Below, piece by piece: positions 8,646 to 17,049 of a stretch of DNA of 64,000 nucleotides (position 1 is its first letter; each line of letters starts with the position of its first letter). Position numbers and translations under genes: made by a program. The DNA is from DASWJZ01 sp963814905 (lineage in GTDB: Bacteria; Pseudomonadota; Alphaproteobacteria; Rhizobiales; Afifellaceae): contig CAWFEM010000015.1 in the NCBI GenBank assembly GCA_963814905.1, forward strand, positions 620,001-684,000, written 5' to 3'. The notes beneath the pieces are model-generated. The model saw nothing but the letters and a program-made list of their open reading frames with translations. It was not told the DNA's origin and searched no databases.

Positions 8646-9065
8646 ATGGACCTGATCCGGCTTCTCGGGGTTCTCTATTTCCTGCTTTTCGCCGGCGTGG
8701 TCCTGATCGGCTACGTGCCGCCCTTCCATGACGCGGAGGGACGGCTCTTTGGGCTCTTCTTCCTCGACCTCTACGACGACAGCCTGCACGCCGCTTCCGG
8801 CCTCTGGGCGCTTATCGCCGCGATCTGGTCGCGGCCGGCGACAATCTTCTATTTCAGGCTCTTCGGCATCCTCTATTTCCTCGACGGTGTGCTCGGCCTC
8901 TTCACGGGAAGCGGCTATCTCGATTTCGGCATCTTCCTTTACGGCGTGCTCGACCTGTCGCTGATGACGCGCATCTTCGCCAACCTGCCGCATCTCGCGA
9001 TCGGCGGCTTTGCGATCTTCACCGGGTTCTATCTGTCGCGGTGGACGGACCCCGCAGCGGGATGA
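8646..9065 (+). CDS. Small integral membrane protein
   Basis: A 139-residue protein with about four hydrophobic segments (start, about 45-62, 68-95, 118-132) and short polar loops. It resembles the general pattern of DUF4383/DUF4345-type membrane proteins but I cannot assign a family firmly. Its stop overlaps the start of the next gene (ATGA), so the two are probably co-translated and functionally linked. No catalytic motif is visible. Confidence 0.7.
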   Translation: MDLIRLLGVLYFLLFAGVVLIGYVPPFHDAEGRLFGLFFLDLYDDSLHAASGLWALIAAIWSRPATIFYFRLFGILYFLDGVLGLFTGSGYLDFGIFLYGVLDLSLMTRIFANLPHLAIGGFAIFTGFYLSRWTDPAAG

Positions 9066-10168
9066 TCCGCACCTTCGTCCGACGGACGCTGAAGGTTCTT
9101 CTGAGCATCGTGTTGGTGATCGCGGTCTCCGCGGCGATCGCGGTCGGCTCGATCGAAGGCTTCTGCCGGCCCGACGTGCAGACGGCGCAAACCGCGGCGC
9201 CGCCCGCCACCGACGAGCCGGCCTATCGTCGCCGCGACGCGGCAAACACCTACTTCACGTTTCCGGAGTGGTACATCGTCTATTCGTTCGAGGATTTCGG
9301 GCTCTTTCTCGACAAGAAAAGTGAGAGCGCCTTTCCCTATTTCAGCCAGATCGCCGGCTTCTGGCGGAGCTTCTGCGCCGTCAACGGGATCGCCGCGGCG
9401 CTTCCGGGCGATCACTTCCAGGTCAAGATGATGATCTACGTGATCGGCATCAGCTACAGCGCCGAATTCGCGGTGAAGGGCATCTACGAGAAGACGATCG
9501 GGCGGCTCTTCGAATGGATTCGCGGACCGGAGCCCGTCGCGGAGGATATCTACGCCAGGAGCGTCGTGCAGGATTACGGTGCGTTCCTGCACACCATCCC
9601 GTGGTATCTCTATCCCTTCGGCGAAAAGCTCTCCGGACTCTGGAACGACATGCCGCTTGTCGGCGAAAGCCCGGCACGCAGCATCGAGCGGAAGTTCGCG
9701 CTCTCGCTCGAATATCTTTTCAAGGTCGGCTACGCAAAGCTGATTGCGCTCGGTCTTGCCGCAACGAGCGCGCCGGAAGATCGTGACATCATGTTCGTGG
9801 TCGATGCCGATCCGGGTCCGATCCTGGCGGCCGAGCCGAGCGTAAGCCTCGTCGCCGAGCTTCCGGACGGCGGAGCGATCCTGCTCGCGCCGCGCTACAG
9901 CGCCTTCACCGACCTCCTTCAGCGCCTTGCCGCAAAGGGCGTGGATGTCGAGGAGATCGCCGGAAACCGCCGCATCCTGATGACGGCGATCGTTCCCGAT
10001 GGCGCCGCGCCGGAGGTCGAGGGCTCGGCGGAGCTCTTCGCCATGCCGCTCGATGCACGCCCCGGTTACCGACGCGTCGGTTTCGACTTGGAAGTCCCAC
10101 GCCTCTCGCAGATATTGCGCGCCTACCAGTCCGCCGGCGTGGAGGTTGAGCACCTCTACGACTACTGA
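9062..10168 (+). CDS. Membrane-anchored hypothetical protein
   Basis: A 368-residue protein of unrecognised family. ATG at 9062 is preferred over an upstream GTG because it overlaps the preceding stop. An N-terminal hydrophobic segment (about 10-30, LKVLLSIVLVIAVSAAIAVG) looks like a signal anchor, followed by a large domain with FTFPEWYIVYSFEDFG and several hydrophobic stretches (MMIYVIGISYS, KLIALGLAAT). The C-terminal ~130 residues look soluble. It probably works with the small membrane proteins encoded on either side. Function unknown. Confidence 0.7.
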   Translation: MIRTFVRRTLKVLLSIVLVIAVSAAIAVGSIEGFCRPDVQTAQTAAPPATDEPAYRRRDAANTYFTFPEWYIVYSFEDFGLFLDKKSESAFPYFSQIAGFWRSFCAVNGIAAALPGDHFQVKMMIYVIGISYSAEFAVKGIYEKTIGRLFEWIRGPEPVAEDIYARSVVQDYGAFLHTIPWYLYPFGEKLSGLWNDMPLVGESPARSIERKFALSLEYLFKVGYAKLIALGLAATSAPEDRDIMFVVDADPGPILAAEPSVSLVAELPDGGAILLAPRYSAFTDLLQRLAAKGVDVEEIAGNRRILMTAIVPDGAAPEVEGSAELFAMPLDARPGYRRVGFDLEVPRLSQILRAYQSAGVEVEHLYDY

Positions 10169-10200
10169 GCATCGGACCCATAAAGAGGAGCGCCGCTCGC

Positions 10201-10536
10201 GTGTCCCGTCGCTTTTGGCCCTATGTCGTTGGCGCGCCGCTCATCCTTGCGGCGTGGGCGACGATCTATGTCGGGTCGACGTTCTGGCAGCCGCCGGGCA
10301 CGCCGATCGCCGTCGTCGCGCTTGGCGGGAGCCGCGCCGCGATCGACGCGGTGATCAATGCGGGCGGTGCGATCCTGGAGGTACGCAACGGCGCCGTGGT
10401 GGCGATCTCCGATGAGGCGGGCTTCGTGCAGCGTCTCTATCGGGAAGGCCCGCTCGTCGCCTTCGCGGCGCGCAAGGGCGCCGGCTGCGGCTTCGGCAAT
10501 GCCCGCTTTGCGCAGGCGCAAGCGCGCTCAACCTGA
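10201..10536 (+). CDS. Small membrane-anchored protein
   Basis: A 111-residue protein with one N-terminal membrane segment (about 6-26) and a short soluble domain whose pattern (VVALGGSRAAIDAVINAGGAIL and a conserved-looking end) recalls small hypothetical proteins of rhizobia. GTG at 10201 follows an aaagaggag ribosome site. It is 32 bases after the previous gene and in the same direction, so likely the third gene of a three-gene membrane operon. Convergent with the flavoprotein at 10559. Function unknown. Confidence 0.65.
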   Translation: MSRRFWPYVVGAPLILAAWATIYVGSTFWQPPGTPIAVVALGGSRAAIDAVINAGGAILEVRNGAVVAISDEAGFVQRLYREGPLVAFAARKGAGCGFGNARFAQAQARST

Positions 10537-10558
10537 TCCGCCGCTCCGCTTTTCGCAA

Positions 10559-12118
10559 TCATGCGAAGGCGGCGGAATATTTCTCATACCAGGTATTGCT
10601 GAAGAGGCCGGACGGATCGGTGCGCCGCTTAGCCGCGAAGAACGCGCCGATCTCCGGATAGGAGCGGCGTAGCTGGTCAGCCGTGTAGTGGAGCTGATAG
10701 GGCAGGAAGAAGCGGCCGCCATGCGCAAGCGTGAGGTCGATCAGATCGCTCGTCAGCGCGGCCATGCGCCGGTTGCCCTCTTCGTCCGCCGTCTGGTTGA
10801 TATAGAGCACCACCGAGAAGGCCTCGACCGGCGCATAGGAGAGGAAGTTCTCCTCCGGGTGCACGACGCGCACCGAGGCGTTCAGCAGATTGGCGTGGTG
10901 GCGGTTCAGCACGTCGCGTAGCCCGTCGAGGTAGGCGGGGAGCGCCTCGCGCGGCACGAAATATTCGTGCAGGATGTCGGTCTCGTCGCGTAGCGCGTTC
11001 ATCAGATAGGGCACGGAATCGTGCATCGGCTCGTTGCGCGAGACGAGGCACAGATCCTCCCCGCCGACACCGGTATCCGACTCAATCGAGCAGGCCTCCA
11101 CCATCGGCTCGACCCGCTTTTCCGCGTACCATTTGGCGCGCCGGAAGAGGTCGCCGCGCTTGGAGAGATTGATGATGAAGCGGCGAAGCTTCACCTGGCC
11201 GATCTCGCCGAGCGGCGGCAGGTCGGCGCGCGGCTCGCCGACCTTGGTGTAGGTGTAGAGGATCGCCTCGCGCAGGAGCGCGTCGCCCGGAACGGTCGAA
11301 AGATGCGCATAGAAGAGCCCGATCGCGGGATCGGGGGCGATCTTATCCTCGAAGATACGTAGGAAATCCTTGGTCGCGATCACCTGCCGCCGAGCGGCGT
11401 AGATAACGTTGTCGGCAACGTCGAGCGTCGCCTCCACGATGATGCCGAAGAGCCCATAGCCGCCGACGAGCAGGCGGAAGAGCTCCGAATCCGGCCCGAT
11501 TTCGCGCACCTCGCCGTTCGCCATCACCACCCGCAACCGGCGGATCGTGTTCATCAGCGCGCCGACCTGATGGTCCATGCCGTGCGCATTGACAGAGATC
11601 GACCCGCCGACGGTGAAGATGTCGGTCGACTGCATGGCCTTCACCGCGTGAAGTGGATGCAGCGTGTTCTGGATGGCGTGCCAGGTGGCGCCCGGCTGCA
11701 CCGTTACCGTCTTCGACGCCGCGTCGAAGGCGATCGCGCTGAAGCCGCGCATGTCGAGAATAAGCGCATCCTTGGCGAAAGCCTGTCCGCCCATGGAATG
11801 GCGGGCGCCCGCCGCGGCGACCTTGAGGCCGTGATCGCGTGCATAGGAAAGCGCGTCGACGACGTCGCGCTCGCTCCTGACGGCGACGTGGCCGTGCACC
11901 GGCGTCGCGTTCAGGCAGCTCACGTCGTCGAAATAACCGCCACGAACGAAGCCAGTGAGCTCGGATGGATCGGCGTTCTCAGGTTCCGCACCGACCGGCG
12001 GGATGCAGACCTTCGGGCCCGTCGGATCGGCGGAAAGCGCGGCGGCGCGCCAAACAAGATAGGCGGCCGGCACGGCAATCACGCCGGCGATCGCCCCGCG
12101 TCGCGTCAGCTTGCGCAT
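10559..12118 (-). CDS. FAD-linked oxidoreductase, sugar-lactone-oxidase-like
   Basis: A 519-residue flavoprotein of the vanillyl-alcohol-oxidase/L-gulonolactone-oxidase family. A Tat-like start (MRKLTRRGAIAGVIAV) suggests export or membrane attachment. The PCMH FAD-binding domain is clear: AAAGARHSMGGQAFAKDALILD, then VTVQPGATWHAIQNTLHP and DIFTVGGSISVNAHG. The C-terminal domain ends in a typical NTWYEKY motif. ATG at 12118 is chosen because it begins four bases after the upstream gene's stop. It likely oxidises an aldono-lactone or polyol; the electron acceptor is unknown. Probably an operon with the CopD-like gene. Confidence 0.85.
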   Translation of the reverse strand: MRKLTRRGAIAGVIAVPAAYLVWRAAALSADPTGPKVCIPPVGAEPENADPSELTGFVRGGYFDDVSCLNATPVHGHVAVRSERDVVDALSYARDHGLKVAAAGARHSMGGQAFAKDALILDMRGFSAIAFDAASKTVTVQPGATWHAIQNTLHPLHAVKAMQSTDIFTVGGSISVNAHGMDHQVGALMNTIRRLRVVMANGEVREIGPDSELFRLLVGGYGLFGIIVEATLDVADNVIYAARRQVIATKDFLRIFEDKIAPDPAIGLFYAHLSTVPGDALLREAILYTYTKVGEPRADLPPLGEIGQVKLRRFIINLSKRGDLFRRAKWYAEKRVEPMVEACSIESDTGVGGEDLCLVSRNEPMHDSVPYLMNALRDETDILHEYFVPREALPAYLDGLRDVLNRHHANLLNASVRVVHPEENFLSYAPVEAFSVVLYINQTADEEGNRRMAALTSDLIDLTLAHGGRFFLPYQLHYTADQLRRSYPEIGAFFAAKRRTDPSGLFSNTWYEKYSAAFA

Positions 12119-12122
12119 CGCG

Positions 12123-12581
12123 CTACCAGTAGCGCCCCGTGCCACCGACGACGATCGTGATGATCCCGAGCACGAGGTTGATCGTCACGGTGCGGCGGAT
12201 CGCATCGAGCGTCTTCGCCGCGTCCGGAAACGCCCCGCCGTCGACCGCTTTGCGAAAGCGCGGCCAGAGCGCGAAATAGAGATGTCCAAAAAGCAGCATC
12301 ATCACGATGCCGATCGTCATCATCACGTTGATATAGAGCGCGGCGCCCGCGAAGCCGCCGAAATCCATGACGACCATGGCGATCCCGCTGACGAGGAGCG
12401 CGATAACGGCGATTCCGACCCAGGGGAAGAAGCGCTCGAAGACCCGCCGCCAGAGCGGCAGGCGGACGGGTGGATCGAGCGCGAAAGCCGCCGGGCGCAG
12501 CACCGAATGCGCGAACGCCATCCCGCCAACCCAGAAGACAGCGGCGAGGATGTGCACGGCGAGGAGAACGATGAGGGTCAT
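12123..12581 (-). CDS. CopD-like integral membrane protein
   Basis: A 152-residue protein with four predicted membrane helices. The first helix begins LLAVHILAAVFWVGGMAFAH, whose His and Trp-Val-Gly-Gly pattern matches CopD-family and related heme or copper membrane proteins. Located 4 bases upstream of the FAD oxidoreductase on the same strand, it could anchor it or pass electrons from it, which is inference. Family assignment is moderate. Confidence 0.65.
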   Translation of the reverse strand: MTLIVLLAVHILAAVFWVGGMAFAHSVLRPAAFALDPPVRLPLWRRVFERFFPWVGIAVIALLVSGIAMVVMDFGGFAGAALYINVMMTIGIVMMLLFGHLYFALWPRFRKAVDGGAFPDAAKTLDAIRRTVTINLVLGIITIVVGGTGRYW

Positions 12582-12623
12582 GGCGCGGCACCTCTTGATG
12601 CGCCGCGCAGGCGATTCGCGGCG

Positions 12624-13511
12624 TCAGACCAGTCTATAGACCCTTGCCGCCGTGTCGTGGAGGACCGCGCGTTGCTCGGTTTTCGAAAGATTGGCGAGCG
12701 CGGCGCGATGCGCGTCGAGAAGCGCGGGATAATCCGTCCACAGCTTCTCGATCGGAAAGTTCGAGCCGTAGAGACAACGATCGGCGCCGAAGAGTGCCAC
12801 GGTCTCGCGCACAGTTCCCGCGATATGCGCCGCATCGTTCCGGTGGATGAAGGTGCCAAGCCCAGACGTCTTGGAGACGACGTTCGGTTGCGTCGCCAGG
12901 ATCTGCATGCCCTGCCGCCACACCTTCCTGCCCGCCTCCGACAGATCCTCGAGCATCCCCGCGTGCTGCAGGATGAAGGTGGTCTCGGGGAAATCCGACG
13001 CAAGCCGCGCCGCACTCACCATCTGGTCGGCGAAAACCTGCAGGTCGAAGGAGAAGCCATAGTCGCAGAGCGCGGAAAAATTCCGCCGGAAGACGGGGTC
13101 CTCGGAAAGGTCCGGGCGGGCAGCGAAGCGATATTGCTCGTTCGCGTGCCAATGAAGCTGCATGCGGATGCCGCGCAGCAGCGGATATTTGGCGAGCCGG
13201 TCGAGCGCCGGGCGTACGTCGTCCGCCATCAGGTCGGCGTAGCCGACGATGGCATGCGGCCAGCCGGACTCGTCCGCCGTCTTCTGCACCCAGGCGACCT
13301 CATCCTCGGCCTTTTGCGGCGGCCAGTTCGCCTGCACGTAGACGGATTTTTCAACGCCCGTTTCGGCGATGTCAGCGAGATATTCATCGATCAGATAGTC
13401 GCGGCGGATCGGCTCATAGGGTCCGAAGATGCGCGGCACCATCGGTCCCTTGAGCCACGGCAGGTCGTCCTGCCGCCAGATGTGGTGATGCGCGTCGATG
13501 ACGGGGGTCAT
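12624..13511 (-). CDS. Amidohydrolase family 2 protein
   Basis: A 295-residue TIM-barrel metal-dependent hydrolase of the ACMSD/amidohydrolase-2 type. The N-terminal metal motif is VIDAHHHIW (His8, His10), the second His lies in LLRGIRMQLHWH, a third in FILQHAG, and the last metal Asp position falls in LYGSNFPIE. Members hydrolyse lactones or decarboxylate aromatic acids; the substrate cannot be told. Length is normal. It lies downstream of the molybdenum hydroxylase genes but is separated by a dispersed repeat. Confidence 0.85.
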   Translation of the reverse strand: MTPVIDAHHHIWRQDDLPWLKGPMVPRIFGPYEPIRRDYLIDEYLADIAETGVEKSVYVQANWPPQKAEDEVAWVQKTADESGWPHAIVGYADLMADDVRPALDRLAKYPLLRGIRMQLHWHANEQYRFAARPDLSEDPVFRRNFSALCDYGFSFDLQVFADQMVSAARLASDFPETTFILQHAGMLEDLSEAGRKVWRQGMQILATQPNVVSKTSGLGTFIHRNDAAHIAGTVRETVALFGADRCLYGSNFPIEKLWTDYPALLDAHRAALANLSKTEQRAVLHDTAARVYRLV

Positions 13512-13543
13512 GGGCGGTCGATCATTGGAGCCATCCCCTCCAT

Positions 13544-13644
13544 GTCGTCGCGCCCGGACTCGATCCGGGCGTCCATTCCGTCACTGTGGCGAGAGACTCG
13601 ACGGTTACGGAATGGATTGCCGGGTCAAGCCTGGCAATGACGAC
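13544..13644. repeat. 101-bp dispersed palindromic repeat, copy 1
   Basis: Bounded by GTCGTC and GACGAC, with internal imperfect inverted repeats (cccggactcgatccggg and attgccgggtcaagcctggcaat). The sequence reappears in inverted orientation and at the same length at 32099-32199. It lies between the amidohydrolase and the EthD gene, 3' to the latter. This is the style of dispersed intergenic palindromes common in Hyphomicrobiales. The paired hairpins could also act in termination. Confidence 0.8.
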
Positions 13645-13683
13645 AAAAAGAGTGGTCATCTGACTCTCGTTCGCGCCGCCCCC

Positions 13684-13992
13684 TCAGAAGAACACCTGCT
13701 CTTCGGCCATGAAGTGCACGCGGCTGGAGCAATGCGCCGCCGCATCGGCCCCGGCGGCCTTACCCTCGTCGGTGCCGAAGCCCTTCAGCCGCGCCTCGTC
13801 GGACTCCCACCACATCTCGCTGATCGCGTCATAGGGCAGGTCGGGATTTTCCGCGACCGGCACGTTCATACGGTAGCCCTTCATGCCGGGGATCTTTTCC
13901 GCCAGCTTCGGATGCTCGTTCTTCGCCCAGTTCTTGAATTCCTCGAAGCTCAGGCCTTCCTTGCGCTTCATCAGCGACAGAACTTTTAGCAT
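13684..13992 (-). CDS. EthD-domain ferredoxin-like protein
   Basis: A 102-residue EthD-family protein (small alpha/beta dimeric fold). The recognisable blocks are LSLMKRKEGLSFEEFKNW and HPKLAEKIPGMKGYRMN. The ATG at 13992 is chosen because the ribosome site aaagga lies at a suitable distance; an in-frame ATG three bases upstream is possible. EthD proteins occur in degradation clusters, often with unclear chemistry. It follows the molybdenum hydroxylase genes on the same strand and may be part of their pathway. Confidence 0.8.
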   Translation of the reverse strand: MLKVLSLMKRKEGLSFEEFKNWAKNEHPKLAEKIPGMKGYRMNVPVAENPDLPYDAISEMWWESDEARLKGFGTDEGKAAGADAAAHCSSRVHFMAEEQVFF

Positions 13993-14046
13993 CATGTGTC
14001 CTTTCATGCGTAGGGCGCGTGGGTTGCCGGTCAGGCGGACGTGAGT

Positions 14047-14073
14047 CCCGCATTGCGCTGCGCCTCATGCGGG
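14047..14073. repeat. Short palindromic repeat (REP-like) at the end of the Mo hydroxylase operon
   Basis: CCCGCAT at 14047-14053 pairs with ATGCGGG at 14067-14073 across a 13-base loop, followed immediately by the stop codon of the downstream large-subunit gene. The core (cccgcat...atgcgggttacgc) resembles the larger element at 16482-16558. It is probably a member of the same repeat family. Confidence 0.65.
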
Positions 14074-15093
14074 TTACGCCGTCCCCTTCGCCTGCATGGC
14101 ACGGAGCACTTTTTCCGGCGTGATCGGCAACGAATCGACGCGCACGCCGACGGCGTCGTAGATGGCGTTGGCGATCGCCGGGATCGGCGAGTTCGCCGTC
14201 ATTTCGCCGACGCCCTTGGCGCCGAACGGCCCGTCCTCCGACGGCCGCTCCAGAACCACCGCCTCAAACGACGGCACGTCGCCCGGCCCCGGCATCAGAT
14301 ATTCGTTGAAGTCGACCGGCCCGTGCGCGCGGTCGGGATAGTAAGGCTCTGTCGTCTCGTAGAGCGCATGGCTCATGCCCATCCAGGCGCCGCCGACGAT
14401 CTGCTGCTCGACCATCTTGGGATTGAGCGCGCGCCCGACCTCATAGGCGCTCTTGAGCGACAGCACCGCCACCTCGCCGGTCTCCGTGTCGACCTCCACC
14501 TCCGCGATCGTGCAGGCGTGCGCATAGCACGTGGAGGGGCGCATGTGCCCCGTTTCCGGCACCGGATAGGAGCGCTGCAGCATGAACATGCCGCGCCCCG
14601 AAACGCTCTTTCCATGTTTGAAGTGCGCCGCAAGCGCTGCCTGGAAGACCGGCATGGAACGCGCCGGCGCGCCCTTCACCTGGATGTTGCCCTTGCCGTC
14701 GGTCTCAAGGTCGGAGGGGTCGGCCTCAAGCTCCTCGCCCGCGACCTCCATCAGCACCTCGCGCGCCTCCTTAGCGGCCATGATGATGGCATTGCCGACG
14801 CGGTGCGTGCCGCGGCTCGCGAACGTGCCCATGCAATGCGGACCGGTATCGGTGTCGGCGGTGTCGACGATGACGGTGTCGACGGGCACGCCGATCGTCT
14901 CCGCGCATATCTGCGCCATCACCGTCTTCAGCCCCTGCCCGAGATCGACGGAGGAGAGGGTGACGACGAAGTTGCCGGTCGTCGTGGCGTGGATCAGCGC
15001 CTGGCTCGGATCGCCGCCGAGATTCATGCCGGTCGGATAGTTGACCGCGGCGACCCCGCGCCCGCGCGCTTTCGTGCCGTCACTCTTGCTCAT
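14074..15093 (-). CDS. Molybdenum hydroxylase large subunit, C-terminal half
   Basis: A 339-residue protein covering the C-terminal half of a xanthine-dehydrogenase-family molybdopterin subunit. It begins with KARGRGVAAVNYPTG, contains the GQG cofactor-loop region (VDLGQGLKTVMAQI) and ends with GAKGVGEMTANSP, where Glu297 is the predicted base that activates hydroxylation. The ATG at 15093 overlaps the stop of the N-terminal-half gene (ATGA) and has a GGAGG ribosome site seven bases upstream. This argues for a genuine separate subunit, as in the NdhL/NdhM arrangement of nicotinate dehydrogenase. Substrate unknown. Confidence 0.88.
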   Translation of the reverse strand: MSKSDGTKARGRGVAAVNYPTGMNLGGDPSQALIHATTTGNFVVTLSSVDLGQGLKTVMAQICAETIGVPVDTVIVDTADTDTGPHCMGTFASRGTHRVGNAIIMAAKEAREVLMEVAGEELEADPSDLETDGKGNIQVKGAPARSMPVFQAALAAHFKHGKSVSGRGMFMLQRSYPVPETGHMRPSTCYAHACTIAEVEVDTETGEVAVLSLKSAYEVGRALNPKMVEQQIVGGAWMGMSHALYETTEPYYPDRAHGPVDFNEYLMPGPGDVPSFEAVVLERPSEDGPFGAKGVGEMTANSPIPAIANAIYDAVGVRVDSLPITPEKVLRAMQAKGTA

Positions 15094-16457
15094 CGCGCCG
15101 CCTCCGTGGAGGAAGCGTGTGCCGCTTCTTCGGAAAGCGGCCAGTCGGCGAGCTTGGCGGCCGCCTGCATGGTCTCGACCAGCGCAGCCCCGTGCGTCGT
15201 CTCGCCGTGCGCCTTCATGTCGCCGTCGCGATAGGCGTTCTTCATGCGGATTTCGATCGGGTCCATCCCGATGAGCCTGGCGAGCTTGTCCATCTGCACT
15301 TCCAGCGCAAAGTCGCCGATGGTGACGCCGAAGCCGCGCATGGCCGAGGACGGCGTGCGGTTGGTGTAGACGCAATGCGCGTCCACATGCACGTTCGGTA
15401 TGGTATAGGGCCCCGGCATGTGCGCCGCCGCCTTGGTGGTGCCGTAGGGGCTGTGGCGCGAATAGGCGCCGGCATCCACGTAAAGCGTGATCTGCCGCGC
15501 CACGATCCGCCCGTCCTTCATCACGCCGTCCTTGACGATGATGCGCTCCGCCGCGCGCGGGCTTGAGACCTGCATCTCCTCCTCGCGGCTGAAGGCGTAT
15601 TTCACGGGCCGGTTGGTCAGCATCGAGGCGAGGAAGGCGATCGGCTCCACGATCACGTCGACCTTGCCGCCGAAGCCGCCGCCGACCGTGCCGCCGATCA
15701 GGCGCAGCTTCTGGAACGGTTGGTTCAGGATCAGCCCGGCATTGTCGAGCGTGAAGAAGAGCGCCTGCGTATTGGAATAGCAGACGTAGCGGCCGTTCGA
15801 ATCCGGAACGACGATGCAGCCGGTCGTCTCCGTCGGCGCGTGCTCGATGGGCGAGGACTGATAGCGCTCCTCCACGACGTGATCGGCCTCGGCGAAGCCC
15901 TTCTCGACATCGCCGTGACGCACGCGGCGGCAGTGGTGGCCTTCGTATTTGAAATAGTTCTGGCCGTGATATTCGTTGACGAGCGGCGCGCCTTCCTGAA
16001 GCGCTTCCTCCACATCGAAGACCGCCGGCAGCTCTTCGTATTCGACCTTCACCTTGGTCGCCGCCTCGCGCGCGGCCGTCGTGCTCTCCGCGATCACCGC
16101 GACGATCTGCTCGCCCCTGTAGCGGACCTTGTCGACGGCGAGCACCGGCTCGTCGTCGGGCTCCACCTGGATCAGGCAGAGGATGGTGTAGACGTTCTTC
16201 GGCACGTCCTTGTGCGTCAGCACGCGGACGACGCCCGGCATCTTCTCCGCCTCGCTCGTGTCGACGGAAAGGATCTTCGCGTGATGGTGCGGGCTCCTCA
16301 CCATCGCGAGATGGAGCATGCCCGGGAAGGTGCGGTCGGCGTAATATTGCGTGCGGCCGGTGACATGGCCGTCAATATCGGTGCGCTTGCCGCTCACCCC
16401 GACCGCCTGGTGCCCCTCGGCGCGCTCCTTGGCGAAGAATTCCTTCACGTGTTCCAT
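15090..16457 (-). CDS. Molybdenum hydroxylase large subunit, N-terminal half
   Basis: A 455-residue protein equal to the N-terminal half of the molybdopterin subunit. Features are DIDGHVTGRTQYYADR near the start, MVRSPHHHAKI, the VGGGFGGK cofactor-binding motif around residue 258, and SSAMRGFGVTIGDFALE. The chain stops cleanly after residue 455, overlapping the next gene by four bases. The two halves sum to about 794 residues, the length of an undivided subunit. It works with the FeS and FAD subunits upstream. The reaction is hydroxylation of an N-heterocycle or aldehyde; the substrate cannot be read. Confidence 0.88.
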   Translation of the reverse strand: MEHVKEFFAKERAEGHQAVGVSGKRTDIDGHVTGRTQYYADRTFPGMLHLAMVRSPHHHAKILSVDTSEAEKMPGVVRVLTHKDVPKNVYTILCLIQVEPDDEPVLAVDKVRYRGEQIVAVIAESTTAAREAATKVKVEYEELPAVFDVEEALQEGAPLVNEYHGQNYFKYEGHHCRRVRHGDVEKGFAEADHVVEERYQSSPIEHAPTETTGCIVVPDSNGRYVCYSNTQALFFTLDNAGLILNQPFQKLRLIGGTVGGGFGGKVDVIVEPIAFLASMLTNRPVKYAFSREEEMQVSSPRAAERIIVKDGVMKDGRIVARQITLYVDAGAYSRHSPYGTTKAAAHMPGPYTIPNVHVDAHCVYTNRTPSSAMRGFGVTIGDFALEVQMDKLARLIGMDPIEIRMKNAYRDGDMKAHGETTHGAALVETMQAAAKLADWPLSEEAAHASSTEAAR

Positions 16458-16481
16458 TGCTTGCGCCCTCGCATTCGTTGC

Positions 16482-16558
16482 GTAGCCCGCATGCAGCGAA
16501 GCGCAATGCGGGGCCTGCGCAATGCTTCCCGGATTTCGCTTCGCTGCATCCGGGCTAC
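16482..16558. repeat. Long inverted repeat (REP/BIME-like) between FeS and large-subunit genes
   Basis: Two 22-base arms, 16482-16503 and 16537-16558, match at 21 of 22 positions when one is reverse-complemented (gtagcccgcatgcagcgaag type core), with a 33-base centre. The element fills most of the gap between the FeS-subunit gene and the N-half gene, and its right arm supplies the FeS-subunit stop codon (16555-16557). It could fold into a strong mRNA hairpin inside the operon. Confidence 0.85.
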
Positions 16559-17040
16559 GCCGCTTTCTCGCCGCGCATCTCGGCGGCGGCGGAGAGGATC
16601 GCGTCCACGATCAATTCGTAGCCGGTGCAGCGGCAGATATTGCCGGAGATCGCATCGATGACATCGGCGCGCGTGGGGCTCGGATTGCGGTCGAGCAGCC
16701 ACTTTGCCGCGAGGAGCATGCCGGAGGTGCAGAAGCCGCATTGCACCGCGAAGCCGTCGGCGAAGGCGCGCTGCAGCGGATGCAGCTCCGAGCCTTTGGC
16801 GAGACCTTCCAGCGTCTCAACCGCGCGACCCTCGACGCGCTCGGCCGGGATCAGGCAGGAAAGCTGCGGCGCGCCGTCGATCATCACCGTGCAGGCGCCG
16901 CAGGTGCCCTGCCCGCAACCGTTCTTCGTCGCGGTCAGCCCGAGCTTGTCGCGCAGGACGTCGACGAGGAGCGCGCCGGGCTCGATGAACTCCGCCTGCT
17001 CCTGACCGTTCACCGTGAATTGGAGGGGGACGCGCGCCAT
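16555..17040 (-). CDS. Molybdenum hydroxylase [2Fe-2S] subunit
   Basis: A 161-residue iron-sulfur subunit of the xanthine dehydrogenase family. The plant-ferredoxin cluster ligands are Cys42, Cys47, Cys50 (GCGQGTCGAC) and Cys62; the C-terminal cluster ligands are Cys101, Cys104 (QCGFCTSGM) and Cys136, Cys138 (ICRCTGYE). It transfers electrons from the molybdenum centre to the FAD subunit encoded immediately upstream (10-base gap). Its stop codon lies inside a palindromic repeat, so the natural C-terminus may have been trimmed or extended slightly. Confidence 0.95.
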   Translation of the reverse strand: MARVPLQFTVNGQEQAEFIEPGALLVDVLRDKLGLTATKNGCGQGTCGACTVMIDGAPQLSCLIPAERVEGRAVETLEGLAKGSELHPLQRAFADGFAVQCGFCTSGMLLAAKWLLDRNPSPTRADVIDAISGNICRCTGYELIVDAILSAAAEMRGEKAA

Positions 17041-17049
17041 GGCTCTTGC

